DNA of 64,000 bases. Source: an uncultured Carboxylicivirga sp. GTDB lineage: Bacteria; Bacteroidota; Bacteroidia; Bacteroidales; Marinilabiliaceae. Shown in pieces: positions 25,391 through 34,625 of the stretch. The translations under genes and the position numbers were made by a program. The notes beneath the pieces are model-generated. The model was not told the origin of the DNA and ran no database searches. It worked only from the letters and a program-made list of their open reading frames with translations. Within the stretch, counting starts at the first letter, position 1. Each line of letters starts with the position of its first letter. Location: contig NZ_OY764327.1 in the NCBI RefSeq assembly GCF_963668385.1, positions 4,932,501-4,996,500 on the forward strand. Direction: 5' to 3'.

Positions 25391-26467
25391 TTATTCCTCC
25401 TCGTACAGCATTTCAATATCATCGATAATTAGAAGGCTACCAACAGCGCCCTCGAACTTATCGCCACCAAAGCTCGACGTAGCTACCAACGAAATATGAG
25501 TGGGCAATGCATAGGCTGCCGAGTCGGCGCCTACAAAATCATGATCGTCGGGGATCATATAATCCGGGAAACTACTATCTAATTTGCCATAGGTAAACGG
25601 AACCTCTACGGTGATCATTTCTTCCTGATCATCTGGACTCCGAAACCATGCTGTTGCCAGACGTTCTTTGCGTCCATCCATTCTTATTTCGAGCAAAGCA
25701 TAAATATCGCAAGCATCCGGGTAATCCAACACATTACCTTTACGATCTTTATTTTTTTCACCACCTTTATAACTATATGTAAAACGCATCGCCAAAGGTC
25801 GTCCCGAGAATGGAGTACCAAATATGGTTGCTGCAGCAGGGTTGGTAGGATCAATTTTATCCGTATCGAAATACCCGGTAAAAATAGCACCAGCCGATAT
25901 TGGTGTATTTAATGGTATACCGGCAATACCATTATCCAGTGTTTCCATTCGGGCACCGTAATTATCACTTCCAAAATCTTCAGGTACTGTGGCATATTTT
26001 CCTACCAAAGCCGATCCCGGGTTACCTGTTCCCCAAACAGTGGTGGCGGCATCAGCTCCAGGTTCATAATACCCCCTTGACGTTTGATACCAATCGTTTA
26101 GTTGCCAGTTATTAATTTGCGGAGTTGCCGAAGCCACATACGATTCAATGGTCCATGTATACTCTTTTCCACTTTCTGATACTACTTTAATTTGTTGGTC
26201 GGTACTTAAATCAAGAATATCTCCAACTTTTTTATCAGCCTCGGCAAAAGATGATAATGTCAACTCTTGGATGGTAATGGTTGATAAATCGATACCACCA
26301 GGTATTTCAAGCGTAATATGATAGCTATTATTATCGATTACCGCGTTACTAGCCTGATTACTTACTACAATACTTTTAATATTTCCATAGTCAGACAAAC
26401 CAAAAAAATCTTCTTCAACACAAGAAGTAATCAGTAAAATGATGATGATATATATATACTTTTTCAT
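25391..26467 (-). CDS. PCMD-domain lipoprotein (putative carbohydrate-binding/metabolism)
   Basis: A 358-residue protein with lipobox ITSC (Cys16). Residues 20-115 form an N-terminal Ig-like sandwich (SIVVSNQASNAVIDNN...EYTWTIES). The PCMD domain fills residues 120-358, recognised by WGTGNPGSALVG, ARMETLDN, AGAIFTGYF, GTPFSGRPLAMRFTYSY and DACDIYALLEI. The family (putative carbohydrate metabolism domain) is frequent in gut and marine Bacteroidota surface lipoproteins. It is 17 bases downstream of an outer-membrane barrel gene, so the pair probably acts together at the surface. No enzymatic role is proven for the family. Confidence 0.85.
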   Translation of the reverse strand: MKKYIYIIIILLITSCVEEDFFGLSDYGNIKSIVVSNQASNAVIDNNSYHITLEIPGGIDLSTITIQELTLSSFAEADKKVGDILDLSTDQQIKVVSESGKEYTWTIESYVASATPQINNWQLNDWYQTSRGYYEPGADAATTVWGTGNPGSALVGKYATVPEDFGSDNYGARMETLDNGIAGIPLNTPISAGAIFTGYFDTDKIDPTNPAAATIFGTPFSGRPLAMRFTYSYKGGEKNKDRKGNVLDYPDACDIYALLEIRMDGRKERLATAWFRSPDDQEEMITVEVPFTYGKLDSSFPDYMIPDDHDFVGADSAAYALPTHISLVATSSFGGDKFEGAVGSLLIIDDIEMLYEEE

Positions 26468-26484
26468 TTTCTAATGCCTTTCAA

Positions 26485-27264
26485 TTATTTACCCCTTCCA
26501 ATGTAATACGATAAGCCCAGGTTTAATGAAAGCAGATCGATATTAAAGTTTACATTCTGCCTAACAACCCGCGATTCATCTTCCCCATCAACTGTTCGGT
26601 CTCTTACCTTCATCTCGTATCCTAACACGTCTAATTGTACTTCGAAAGCAAAATTTTCCATCACAAAAAAGGTCATACCCGGACTAATCCCAATTCTGAA
26701 ATTATAATCGGTTGTATAAGTCTTACTCACTTCATCAAATCGGGTAATATCACGTTTCAATGTATTTGCCACACCTGCCGTTATACCAAATTGTGTATAA
26801 AAACTTAATCGTTCGTTGCGGGTTAATGGAACTGAAGACCGAATATTAGGCGTAAATTCATAGCCTCGGCTTATAGAATTAGACATAATTGTATCAGGTT
26901 CGCGATATATCTGTCCTTTAAATTTCTCTTGATAATATTTAAAGTTTAATCCCACCATAGCATAATCTCCAATGTAATATCCCCCCTTAAACTGAACGCT
27001 AAAATCGAGTTGTTGTCCATCAACAACCCTTTGTAAAATCTGATCGACATTGGTTTGCTGTCTGTCTTTTACCGAAAAATCCAAACCTATATAAATATTC
27101 TTTTTCTTAAATGGTCGGAAATCATTGGTATAATAATTCGACATTAAATCATATGGTGTCAATTTTGTACTATCACTTAATGCTAGATTAATCTCCTGAG
27201 ATTTGGTAACAAAACCCAACATACTCATCACACCCACTAACAGGTAGAATTTATATTTATTCAT
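26485..27264 (-). CDS. Outer-membrane beta-barrel protein, partner of the PCMD lipoprotein
   Basis: A 259-residue protein with a signal peptide (cleavage after TKSQ, about residue 23). Amphipathic strands run through the mature chain (NIYIGLDFSVKD, DYAMVGLNFKYYQEKF, RLSFYTQFGITAGVA, FAFEVQLDVLGYEM) and it ends LSLNLGLSYYIGRGK, as an outer-membrane barrel would. It is first of a two-gene operon with the PCMD lipoprotein. The pairing of a small barrel with a PCMD lipoprotein suggests a surface binding complex; the ligand is unknown. Confidence 0.78.
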   Translation of the reverse strand: MNKYKFYLLVGVMSMLGFVTKSQEINLALSDSTKLTPYDLMSNYYTNDFRPFKKKNIYIGLDFSVKDRQQTNVDQILQRVVDGQQLDFSVQFKGGYYIGDYAMVGLNFKYYQEKFKGQIYREPDTIMSNSISRGYEFTPNIRSSVPLTRNERLSFYTQFGITAGVANTLKRDITRFDEVSKTYTTDYNFRIGISPGMTFFVMENFAFEVQLDVLGYEMKVRDRTVDGEDESRVVRQNVNFNIDLLSLNLGLSYYIGRGK

Positions 27265-27768
27265 ATCAGTTAATCTGATTTTTTCAATTTTTTTTCTGAT
27301 GCAGAAAGTTATTATATAAAGGCGAACTAAACAATATCAATGCCACTTTTATAAAATATACTAATTTAATAATATTTTACATAAGGTAATATCTTCTATT
27401 AAATTGATAAATATATTACTACCTCCAGTTTTTTATATCTATTATTTATAATACTTACAACCAATACCTCGTAACACCATGCTAAGTTCTGTTGCTTCTA
27501 TTGGTAAACGCTCAATGAACCAGCATTACATCTTTTAACAGAATATTGCCTTCTTTTTCCATGAAATTTTAAAAAGACAAAATGAGAGACTTCTCCTCGA
27601 TTCACTTAATAAATAACTTATCCTCAATACTAATTATATATTTATCTAACCTGAGGTGAATTATAAACAATTTGTTTTGATTACTTAATGCAGGTTAAAA
27701 TAAAACATGACAAATATCAACGGCACTATTCTTGTTTTCTTGGTCGACCAATTAGTTGGGATTAAAAG
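27265..27768. other. AT-rich intergenic region between divergent genes
   Basis: It holds the promoters of the barrel gene (minus) and of the gene at 27769 (plus). A TATTCTTG at about 27728-27735 is one base off the -7 consensus. I see no gene, repeat or strong hairpin. Confidence 0.5.
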
Positions 27769-28362
27769 ATGAGATATTTATTAACTGTTTTTTTAAGTAT
27801 GGCTACTATATGTGCAAGTGCACAAGATATGGAAGTAGCAGAAAACAACCCATACATTTTGGGTACAACCGATACTGAAAAGTTCAGTATTCAAAATCTG
27901 GGAGTTCAGTTTTACAACTCTGTTGGTTACACCGATTTAGAAGCTAGTTTTTGGATGGGAGTTGGTAAAGATGGCCGCCACAATCTTAACCTTCGTCTCT
28001 CGCATGAGCGTTTCGAAGGAGAGAATTTTGGTATTGGTTTAGGATATGGTTATGAACTATACTCTAACAACCATTTATTTTTACCATACACCACTTATAA
28101 TCATGACGTTCAATCGTGGAAAAACAAAGCGTTAGTTAATGGTTTATACTACTCTTACAGTGGTCGTTTTGATTTTGCTTTGGGTACAACAACCAATTTC
28201 GATCAGCATGGTTACACTAACAACTCGGTTTGGGTAAATGCTTATTATAATATTAATGCTTGGGGAGGAGCACAAATAGCAGTTGAATATGGTATGGTTG
28301 CTAATACGGGTGATGATTTCTGGGGTATTATGATTCAGAAAACACTATTCAGACGTAAGTAA
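27769..28362 (+). CDS. Small exported outer-membrane-type protein
   Basis: A 197-residue protein with a signal peptide (LLTVFLSMATICASAQ, about 1-18). The mature part is a series of amphipathic strands (LGVQFYNSVGYTDLEASFWMGVG, FGIGLGYGYELYSNN, WGGAQIAVEYGMVAN) and ends in IQKTLFRRK. It looks like an eight-stranded barrel, but the last strand lacks a terminal aromatic residue. The family is not recognised. It is monocistronic with a strong terminator. Function unknown. Confidence 0.7.
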   Translation: MRYLLTVFLSMATICASAQDMEVAENNPYILGTTDTEKFSIQNLGVQFYNSVGYTDLEASFWMGVGKDGRHNLNLRLSHERFEGENFGIGLGYGYELYSNNHLFLPYTTYNHDVQSWKNKALVNGLYYSYSGRFDFALGTTTNFDQHGYTNNSVWVNAYYNINAWGGAQIAVEYGMVANTGDDFWGIMIQKTLFRRK

Positions 28363-28387
28363 ATACATTTGCTTTTTAAGAATAATC

Positions 28388-28424
28388 AAAGGATCGTCAG
28401 TAGTGTCGATCCTTTTCTTTTTGT
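28388..28424 (+). terminator. Intrinsic terminator
   Basis: The 9-bp stem AAAGGATCG/CGATCCTTT (28388-28396 with 28407-28415) is followed by TCTTTTTG. Confidence 0.85.
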
Positions 28425-28431
28425 TTCATAC

Positions 28432-28463
28432 AAAAATAAGGCTGCCCGTAAACAGACAGCCTC
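28432..28463 (-). terminator. Intrinsic terminator of the GH35 gene
   Basis: On the minus strand AGGCTG pairs with CAGCCT (28439-28444 with 28457-28462) and TATTTTTG follows. Confidence 0.8.
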
Positions 28464-28484
28464 ATCACCTTGTGTAAATATAAT

Positions 28485-30833
28485 TTACTTCTTAACCAAG
28501 TCGTTGCTAATAAAAATCTGATAATCTTTTATACGTCCGGGAGCCTTGTCATCCATACGCGGAACATAGACAAAGCCAGAAACTTCAGTTTCTGCTCCTA
28601 AATCAATTACCAATTGATGAGGATACTCAGTTTTTGTAGTACTCCACGACGAATGCCAGAAGTTAAAGGTTTGTCCGTCAATAGCATTTTCAGCAATTCC
28701 ATTTTCTCCAGCCGATTCTTCACTACTTACATAAGCAATAGTCCAGTTTTCGTGGCTGATAGCATTGCCTTTAGCATCCAAGATATCCATTTCGGCTATA
28801 GCAGCATGCGAACCATTATTCATCGCACTTAATGCCTCAATACAGAAGAAACGTCCTTTTACTGTTTTGCCAAACTTAACTGTTTGAGCTTCGCCACCTT
28901 TTTTAAACGTTGCTTTTACTACTGGTTTCTTATTTTTGATATGAAGTTTACCTTGACTTCTGCGTGTACCTGAAAAATCATTTTCTGGTTTTAGCTGATC
29001 TAAAATAGGATGCTCCAATCCTTCGACGGTAGTAGCTGAAGGTCCAACAATATCTAAAATTAAAATATTATTCTCTCCTTCTTTCAACCAGGGAGCCGGA
29101 ATATACATAGTTTGTGTTGGACCAATGTTCCAGTAACGACCCAATGCATGACCATTTACCCAAACAACACCCTTACCCCATGTTGAAACATCAAGATAAG
29201 TGTCTCCAACTTTTTCAACATTAAAAGTACCTTTCCAAATTCCAGGTTTTGTATTTGGCTCTTTGCGTTCGGCATATTTTAAACCAGTCAAATACTCATC
29301 GTTGTAATCCAGGTTGAACACTTCCCATTGCCCACTTTTAATTTCATTTCCGTTAGCTTCAAATTTAACAGGAGCATTTAAACCTTTGCGGTCATGCACC
29401 TCTTTACCGAAGTTAATACGCCCCATAGCATGTACAAAAATATCGATGGTACTTTCCTTTGTTCTGGCAGGGATGGTAACCGTATAATTTCGTTTACGAC
29501 GGTCCATTAATCCTACTTCTTCACCATCGACATAAATCCAGGCAAAATCGTTGGCAGCACCTACACTAAAAGTAAAAGCCGGCCCTGCAGGTAATGTGGT
29601 GCGATACAACATACTTCCACGAGCCTGATCGTAATACTCCATATTCTTAGGCTCAGCACCCACAACCGGTTTTGGCAAATTTTGAAATAATGGGGCAAAC
29701 TGCGATAAGGTAACCTTGCTAAATGTTGTTGAAGGCATTGGTGCCGGAGGTTCGGGTAATGCTTCTTCTCCAGGCATCAAATATTTTGAGATTAACTCAC
29801 GTGTTTCGAAAAACTTAGGGGTTGTTAAACCTGCCTCGCTGATAGGAGCTCCATAATCGTAACTTGAGCAATCGGGTTTAAACGGACGATCGGCACCACC
29901 CCAAAAACCAAATGAAGTACCTCCATGAGCCATATATATGCTAAACGAAGCACCTTCTTTTAGCATATATTCCATATCGCGCAAGTAAGCATCTGTATCT
30001 CCAAATGTATGTGGAGTTCCCCAGGTATCGAACCAACCCGAATAAAACTCACCACACATCAATGGTCCTTCAGGTAATACTTCGCGAAGCTTGGCAAATC
30101 CGTCAGCAGGATCGGCTCCAAAGTTAACTACAGGAAATAAATCATCGCGATAGCCTCTTTTTAATGTATGTTTTGGATTACATGAGAATAATGGCACATC
30201 AAAACCAGCATCAAGTACAGCCTGACGCATAATTCCCATATATTCGGCATCATCAGAATAAAAACCATATTCATTTTCGACCTGCACCATCAAAATAGGT
30301 CCCCCATTGGTAATTTGCAATGGCCCTAATACTCTTCCTACTTCTTTCAAATATCGCTTTGATGCTTCAATGTAACGAGGATCGGTTGAACGCAATGCAA
30401 TATCATCGTTCTTTAACAACCACCAGGGTAATCCACCCATTTCCCATTCGGCACAAGCATATGGACCAGGTCGAAGAATCACCCAAAGACCTTCTTCCTG
30501 AGCCATTTTACAAAACTCAGCCACATCAGCCTGACCTTCCCATGTAAATTCTCCAGGTGTACGTTCGTGATAATTCCAAAACAAATAGGCACAAATAGTA
30601 TTCATTCCTAAAGCTTTGGTCATCTGTAAGCGATGACGCCAATATTCTTTTGGAACTCTCGCAAAGTGCATTTCTCCGCAACGAATCTCGAATGGCTTAC
30701 CATCAATCAAAAAATCATCTTTCCCAATTTCAAAAGTGTGTTTTGGCTGTGGCGCCTGACACGATGTTAAGCCCATCGAAACAAACACAGCTAAAAATAA
30801 TACTAGGCTAAAAACCTGTTTCTTTGTTTTCAT
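28485..30833 (-). CDS. GH35 beta-galactosidase, lipoprotein, with C-terminal discoidin-type domain
   Basis: A 782-residue protein with lipobox LTSC (Cys25), so it is exported and membrane anchored. The catalytic barrel (residues 33-355) carries the GH35 signature GGPILMVQVENEYG at 177-190, with acid/base Glu188, and nucleophile Glu262 in CGEFYSGWFDTWG. Two beta-sandwich domains follow (ending near WVNGHALGRYWNIGP), and the last 140 residues form an F5/8 type C-like carbohydrate-binding domain (AIDGQTFNFWHSSWS...PHQLVIDLG). It hydrolyses terminal beta-galactosides, probably from algal or host glycans. There is no SusC/D pair next to it, so it is not in an obvious polysaccharide locus. Confidence 0.95.
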   Translation of the reverse strand: MKTKKQVFSLVLFLAVFVSMGLTSCQAPQPKHTFEIGKDDFLIDGKPFEIRCGEMHFARVPKEYWRHRLQMTKALGMNTICAYLFWNYHERTPGEFTWEGQADVAEFCKMAQEEGLWVILRPGPYACAEWEMGGLPWWLLKNDDIALRSTDPRYIEASKRYLKEVGRVLGPLQITNGGPILMVQVENEYGFYSDDAEYMGIMRQAVLDAGFDVPLFSCNPKHTLKRGYRDDLFPVVNFGADPADGFAKLREVLPEGPLMCGEFYSGWFDTWGTPHTFGDTDAYLRDMEYMLKEGASFSIYMAHGGTSFGFWGGADRPFKPDCSSYDYGAPISEAGLTTPKFFETRELISKYLMPGEEALPEPPAPMPSTTFSKVTLSQFAPLFQNLPKPVVGAEPKNMEYYDQARGSMLYRTTLPAGPAFTFSVGAANDFAWIYVDGEEVGLMDRRKRNYTVTIPARTKESTIDIFVHAMGRINFGKEVHDRKGLNAPVKFEANGNEIKSGQWEVFNLDYNDEYLTGLKYAERKEPNTKPGIWKGTFNVEKVGDTYLDVSTWGKGVVWVNGHALGRYWNIGPTQTMYIPAPWLKEGENNILILDIVGPSATTVEGLEHPILDQLKPENDFSGTRRSQGKLHIKNKKPVVKATFKKGGEAQTVKFGKTVKGRFFCIEALSAMNNGSHAAIAEMDILDAKGNAISHENWTIAYVSSEESAGENGIAENAIDGQTFNFWHSSWSTTKTEYPHQLVIDLGAETEVSGFVYVPRMDDKAPGRIKDYQIFISNDLVKK

Positions 30834-31077
30834 TCTATAATATGAATTATTAAAATAATCGTAAAAAAGTCACAATGATGACTTGTTCTATTGTAAGCAA
30901 AAGAATAAAAATCTCGTAAAAAAGCGTGTCATATATTCATCGTAAAATATCAGTAAATTGATATTTGTGTAAGGTTGTTGTCGATTTCCTACATTTATTG
31001 TGTAAAATCAACTCTTCATTCAAACTTGGTGCTTCCATTAAGTTTTCGGACTTTTGCACTCTAATAATAGTTGAAGA

Positions 31078-32790
31078 TTGATGACATTAACGGAGGAGCA
31101 AAAGAGTATTATTGAAACAGAAGGTAACTTAAAAGTGAATGCAGTTGCCGGATCGGGAAAAACAACTACCATACTTGAGTATGCAAAACAACGACGACAC
31201 AACACTATTTTATATATTGCTTTTAACAAATCGGTACGATTAGAAGCCGAACAAAAGTTGCAGCAAATGGGCCTGAATAATGTGCAGGTCGAAACAGCCC
31301 ATTCGTTGGCTTATAAGTATATAATTCCGGGCTCGTTTTTTAAGATACGTTTTGGGTATCAACCTCACGAATTAGTTCAAATCTTACGATTACCCGTTAA
31401 AGCAGGCGATTTACAGCATTTAAAACTAGCCAATCATATTTATCAGTTTGCTGTTTACTTTTGTAATAGTGCTGCCACCAAAGTGGCTGATCTGGATTAT
31501 TTACAAACCATTCACGAAACCGAAAGTCTTGATTTTGTTCAAAAATACTACGATGCTATCTTATATTATACACGTTTGTTTTTGGCAAAAATGTACAATG
31601 GGCAAATCGAAATTATTCATGATTTTTACCTGAAGCAGTTTCAGCTTTCCAATGTTCAGCTTCCTCATCAATATATTTTGTTTGACGAAGGCCAGGATGC
31701 ATCACCAGCTATGCTTCAAACCTTTTTAAATCAAAAAGCCAATAAGGTAATAATAGGCGATCAGCACCAGCAGATTTACTCGTGGCGTTATGCCATTAAT
31801 GCACTTCAGAATGTTGATTTCAAAACCCAACATTTAAGCCAGAGTTTTCGATTTAACCACGAAGTTGCCACGTTAGCTTCATCAATTTTAAATTTGAAAA
31901 AATTGATTAACAAACCGGGCACTTCTAATGTAAAAGGCTGTGGAAATAATAAGAGTATTCAAACACGCGCCACACTGGCTCGATCAAATAGTAGTTTATT
32001 ATCGCGTGCCATCGAATTATTAATTCAACAACGTGAACTCACAAAAATTTACTTCGAAGGGCAATTAAATTCCTACACTTTTGCCGATGAAGGAGGTTCC
32101 ATTTTTGATATTCTAAATCTTTACCGAGGCGAACGCCATATGATAAAAGATGCGCAAATGGCAGCCATGCCCGGATTTGATGAGTTAAAAGATTATGTTG
32201 CCGAAACAGGAAACAATAACTTAAAACCATTAATTGATTTAGTGGAGAAATACCATAAAGACCTCCCCTTCTATATGAAACGTATTAAAGATTCGGTGGT
32301 TGACAACACTCAAAAACACGAAGCTGAAATGATCTTTTCAACCGTTCATAAAAGTAAGGGAATGGAATACGATGAAGTGTTTTTACAAGACGACTTTATC
32401 AACGAGCAAAGTTTAATTGATGCCAAAGGCGGCATTAAAGCCGGAGAGATTAAACCATCGGTGCTCGAAGAAGAAATTAATCTGCTATATGTAGCGGCAA
32501 CACGAACAAAAACCAAATTACATATCCCCATCAAACTTTTGCCTACAGGTTTTTATATTCAAGATATGAAAACAATTACGACCGGAACAGCCTTAAAGCT
32601 AAAACAGAATTTCTCAAGACAATCGTTACCCAATAAAAATGCAAAATGGTCCCGAAGTGAAGAAATTCAGTTAAGTCAATTATTCTTATCAGGTAAACCT
32701 ATTGCACATATAGCTAAATTATTAGGAAGAAGTCAGACTGCTGTTAAAAGTCGAATCGACAAACTTGATCTTTGGGAAAAGTTCTATTAA
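31078..32790 (+). CDS. UvrD/Rep-type superfamily 1 helicase with a Myb-like C-terminal domain
   Basis: A 570-residue cytoplasmic protein. Helicase motifs appear in order: Q-like TEEQKSII, I AGSGKTT (24-30), II LFDEGQD (201-207), III GDQHQQIYSWR (227-237), IV QSFRF (255-259), V HKSKGMEYDEVFL and VI LLYVAATRTK. It is shorter than UvrD (about 720) and close to the compact FBH1-like group. The last 50 residues (KWSRSEEIQLSQLFLSGKPI...RSQTAVKSRIDKL) look like a Myb/SANT-type HTH, an uncommon addition. It probably unwinds DNA during recombination or repair; the tail would bind DNA. A conserved hairpin element follows directly. Confidence 0.9.
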   Translation: MMTLTEEQKSIIETEGNLKVNAVAGSGKTTTILEYAKQRRHNTILYIAFNKSVRLEAEQKLQQMGLNNVQVETAHSLAYKYIIPGSFFKIRFGYQPHELVQILRLPVKAGDLQHLKLANHIYQFAVYFCNSAATKVADLDYLQTIHETESLDFVQKYYDAILYYTRLFLAKMYNGQIEIIHDFYLKQFQLSNVQLPHQYILFDEGQDASPAMLQTFLNQKANKVIIGDQHQQIYSWRYAINALQNVDFKTQHLSQSFRFNHEVATLASSILNLKKLINKPGTSNVKGCGNNKSIQTRATLARSNSSLLSRAIELLIQQRELTKIYFEGQLNSYTFADEGGSIFDILNLYRGERHMIKDAQMAAMPGFDELKDYVAETGNNNLKPLIDLVEKYHKDLPFYMKRIKDSVVDNTQKHEAEMIFSTVHKSKGMEYDEVFLQDDFINEQSLIDAKGGIKAGEIKPSVLEEEINLLYVAATRTKTKLHIPIKLLPTGFYIQDMKTITTGTALKLKQNFSRQSLPNKNAKWSRSEEIQLSQLFLSGKPIAHIAKLLGRSQTAVKSRIDKLDLWEKFY

Positions 32791-32795
32791 AAAAA

Positions 32796-32925
32796 GAAAG
32801 AGTTCGATGCCTTTGCAAAGAACTCTTTCACTAACCTAACCCAAATCTATGAAAAAAAATCTGATAACAATTAAACAAGTTCCATGCCATAAATAAGCTA
32901 GAGTATGTTATCATATGTTAATAAT
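32796..32925 (+). ncRNA. Paired-hairpin element, copy 1 (candidate structured RNA)
   Basis: Hairpin 1 is GAAAGAGTTC/GAACTCTTTC (32796-32805 with 32820-32829). The linker is CTAACCTAACCCAAATCTAT followed by GAAAAAAA. Hairpin 2 is TGATAAC/GTTATCA (32862-32868 with 32907-32913), with CAAGTT and ATGCCATAAA in its loop. The linker and loop words recur in copy 2 while the stems change and remain paired. It begins five bases after the helicase stop. The linker ATG could also open a 15-codon leader (MKKNLITIKQVPCHK). Confidence 0.55.
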
Positions 32926-33088
32926 AATGATTAATTGCATTCAGTTATATCATATTAAATCATCCTTAACCAAAGCACCTAAAGACAACATTTAGCAAAT
33001 TCAACTGTTTCCTTACTAATAATAAGATTAAGAGCTACTTTATTTAATCAAGTAAAATAATTACATTTAATCTTCCAATAAAAAAATT

Positions 33089-33646
33089 TTGACCATGACA
33101 CACGTTGCTCTATTTCTAGCCGATGGTTTTGAAGAAATTGAGGCTCTCACTCCTGTTGATGTATTACGAAGAGCAGATATAAAGGTAACTACTGTTTCAA
33201 TTAGCAATTCATTAGAAGTAACCGGGGCTCATCAAATTATAGTAAAAGCCGACACGCTTATTACAGATATTAGACCTGACAACTATAGCTGCGCGGTTCT
33301 ACCCGGAGGTATGCCCGGAGCTTTAAACCTAAAAAACAATCAGAAACTAAATGATTTAATTCTTGCATTTGCAAAAGAAGATAAATTGATTGGTGCAATT
33401 TGTGCTGCACCCATTGTACCAGCAGCTCTAGGCATTACAAAAAACAAAAAAGTAACTTGTTATCCTGGTTTCGAGGATCAATTAACTGATGCCGATTACA
33501 CAGGAAATTTAATTGAAGTAGATGGACATTTAATTACAGGGAAAGCAGCAGGAGCTGCTATGCAGTTTGCACTTCAACTTGTTGAAACCATCAAAAACAA
33601 AGAAACAGCAAAAGATGTTGCTGATAAAATGTTTGTTAAATATTAA
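33089..33646 (+). CDS. DJ-1/PfpI family protein
   Basis: A 185-residue cytoplasmic protein of the usual DJ-1 length. The nucleophile elbow is GAICAAP with Cys105, the conserved acidic helix is ADGFEEIEAL (11-20), LPGGMPGALNL is at 71-81, and the conserved C-terminal TGKAAGAAMQFALQLVE is present. YajL/DJ-1 homologues act in glyoxal or protein deglycation and oxidative stress; which one applies here cannot be told from sequence. The start could be either of two close Met codons. It is flanked on both sides by the hairpin element. Confidence 0.93.
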   Translation: MTMTHVALFLADGFEEIEALTPVDVLRRADIKVTTVSISNSLEVTGAHQIIVKADTLITDIRPDNYSCAVLPGGMPGALNLKNNQKLNDLILAFAKEDKLIGAICAAPIVPAALGITKNKKVTCYPGFEDQLTDADYTGNLIEVDGHLITGKAAGAAMQFALQLVETIKNKETAKDVADKMFVKY

Positions 33647-33652
33647 AATACA

Positions 33653-33780
33653 AAAAGGGTTTTATACCGTTGCATAAAACCCTTTTATAACCTAACCCAA
33701 ATCTATGAAAAAAATCACTTATAACTTTTCAAGTTTTATGCCATAAAACAAACTTAAAAGTTATCATTTGTTAAAAAAAA
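33653..33780 (+). ncRNA. Paired-hairpin element, copy 2 (candidate structured RNA)
   Basis: Hairpin 1 is a 13-bp perfect stem AAAAGGGTTTTAT/ATAAAACCCTTTT (33653-33665 with 33674-33686). The linker is TAACCTAACCCAAATCTATG then AAAAAAATC. Hairpin 2 is ATAACTTTT/AAAAGTTAT (33721-33729 with 33756-33764) with the loop words CAAGTT and ATGCCATAAA. It begins six bases after the DJ-1 stop. Both stems differ from copy 1 by paired changes. Confidence 0.55.
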
Positions 33781-33893
33781 CAGCATTGATTTGAACCTAT
33801 TAAAAACTGAACTACAATAGATTCATCAACTTTTTTAATAGTATTTATAGAGTTACTCAAAAACATATTACAGTAACATATTATGTAATTTAA

Positions 33894-33901
33894 TACATTT
33901 G
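33894..33901 (+). promoter_or_regulatory. -7 promoter element of the 160-residue barrel gene
   Basis: TACATTTG is a full match to TAnnTTTG, 44 bases before the start codon. The -33 box is weak (TTA instead of TTG). Confidence 0.5.
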
Positions 33902-33945
33902 TAATTAGGTTCTATCACGAACCCTCACTTTAATCAATTTATATC

Positions 33946-34428
33946 ATGAAGAAGCAGGTTTTAATCGCTATTATGGCGATATTCAGCATCGGCGCATTTG
34001 CGCAAGTAAATGACAATGCAATCGGATTAAGATTTGGAGGTGGAAATTTTTTTGGAGGTGAAATCTCATACCAAAAAGGATTATCAAACATTAATCGTTT
34101 GGAAGCCGACCTTGGATTATACTCATATTCTGATGGTAGTGGATTCAATATTGCTGGTATCTATCAATGGGTTTGGAACATCGACGGTGGCTTTAACTGG
34201 TATGCAGGACCTGGTGCTGAGTTAGGTAGCTGGAGCTATAAAAACAGTGTAACCGATGATGGAAATTCTGGTTTTTACTTGGGTATTGGAGGCCAGATTG
34301 GTGTTGAATACAATTTTGCTGAAATTCCTTTAAACTTAAGTGTGGATACACGTCCAATGATTGGATTAGCCAATTCTTATAACAGTTTTAACTTTGGATT
34401 ATCGTTAGGTATTAGATATGTATTCTAA
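33946..34428 (+). CDS. Small outer-membrane beta-barrel protein
   Basis: A 160-residue protein with a signal peptide (VLIAIMAIFSIGAFAQ, cleavage after residue 20). Eight or so amphipathic strands (IGLRFGGGNFFGGEISYQKGL, RLEADLGLYSYS, FNIAGIYQWVWN, FGLSLGIRYVF) end in a C-terminal Phe, the outer-membrane insertion signal. It is of the OmpW/porin-like small barrel class common in Bacteroidota, with no known ligand. It is monocistronic with a good promoter and terminator, which suggests strong expression. Confidence 0.82.
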   Translation: MKKQVLIAIMAIFSIGAFAQVNDNAIGLRFGGGNFFGGEISYQKGLSNINRLEADLGLYSYSDGSGFNIAGIYQWVWNIDGGFNWYAGPGAELGSWSYKNSVTDDGNSGFYLGIGGQIGVEYNFAEIPLNLSVDTRPMIGLANSYNSFNFGLSLGIRYVF

Positions 34429-34448
34429 TATCCAGATACAAAAAATCT

Positions 34449-34481
34449 AAAAGCTGGATATTTTATATCCGGCTTTTTTTC
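34449..34481 (+). terminator. Intrinsic terminator
   Basis: The stem AAGCTGGATA/TATCCGGCTT (34451-34460 with 34466-34475 by position, one G-U pair) is followed by TTTTT. Confidence 0.85.
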
Positions 34482-34571
34482 AGTTATTTTCCAACTATAC
34501 CGTCAAATAGTTCGCTTAAATACTTCAACAAATTTGAATTAAAGAAATTCAAATAAACTCAGTTTATTAAA

Positions 34572-34606
34572 CGTAAAAAAGGCCCTCCAATTCAGGAAGA
34601 CCTTTG
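34572..34606 (-). terminator. Intrinsic terminator of the 221-residue lipoprotein gene
   Basis: On the minus strand AAAGGTCTTCC pairs with GGAGGGCCTTT (34578-34588 with 34595-34605, G-U pairs allowed) and TTTACG follows. Confidence 0.8.
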
Positions 34607-34625
34607 ATGTAGATTATTTGCTTCA

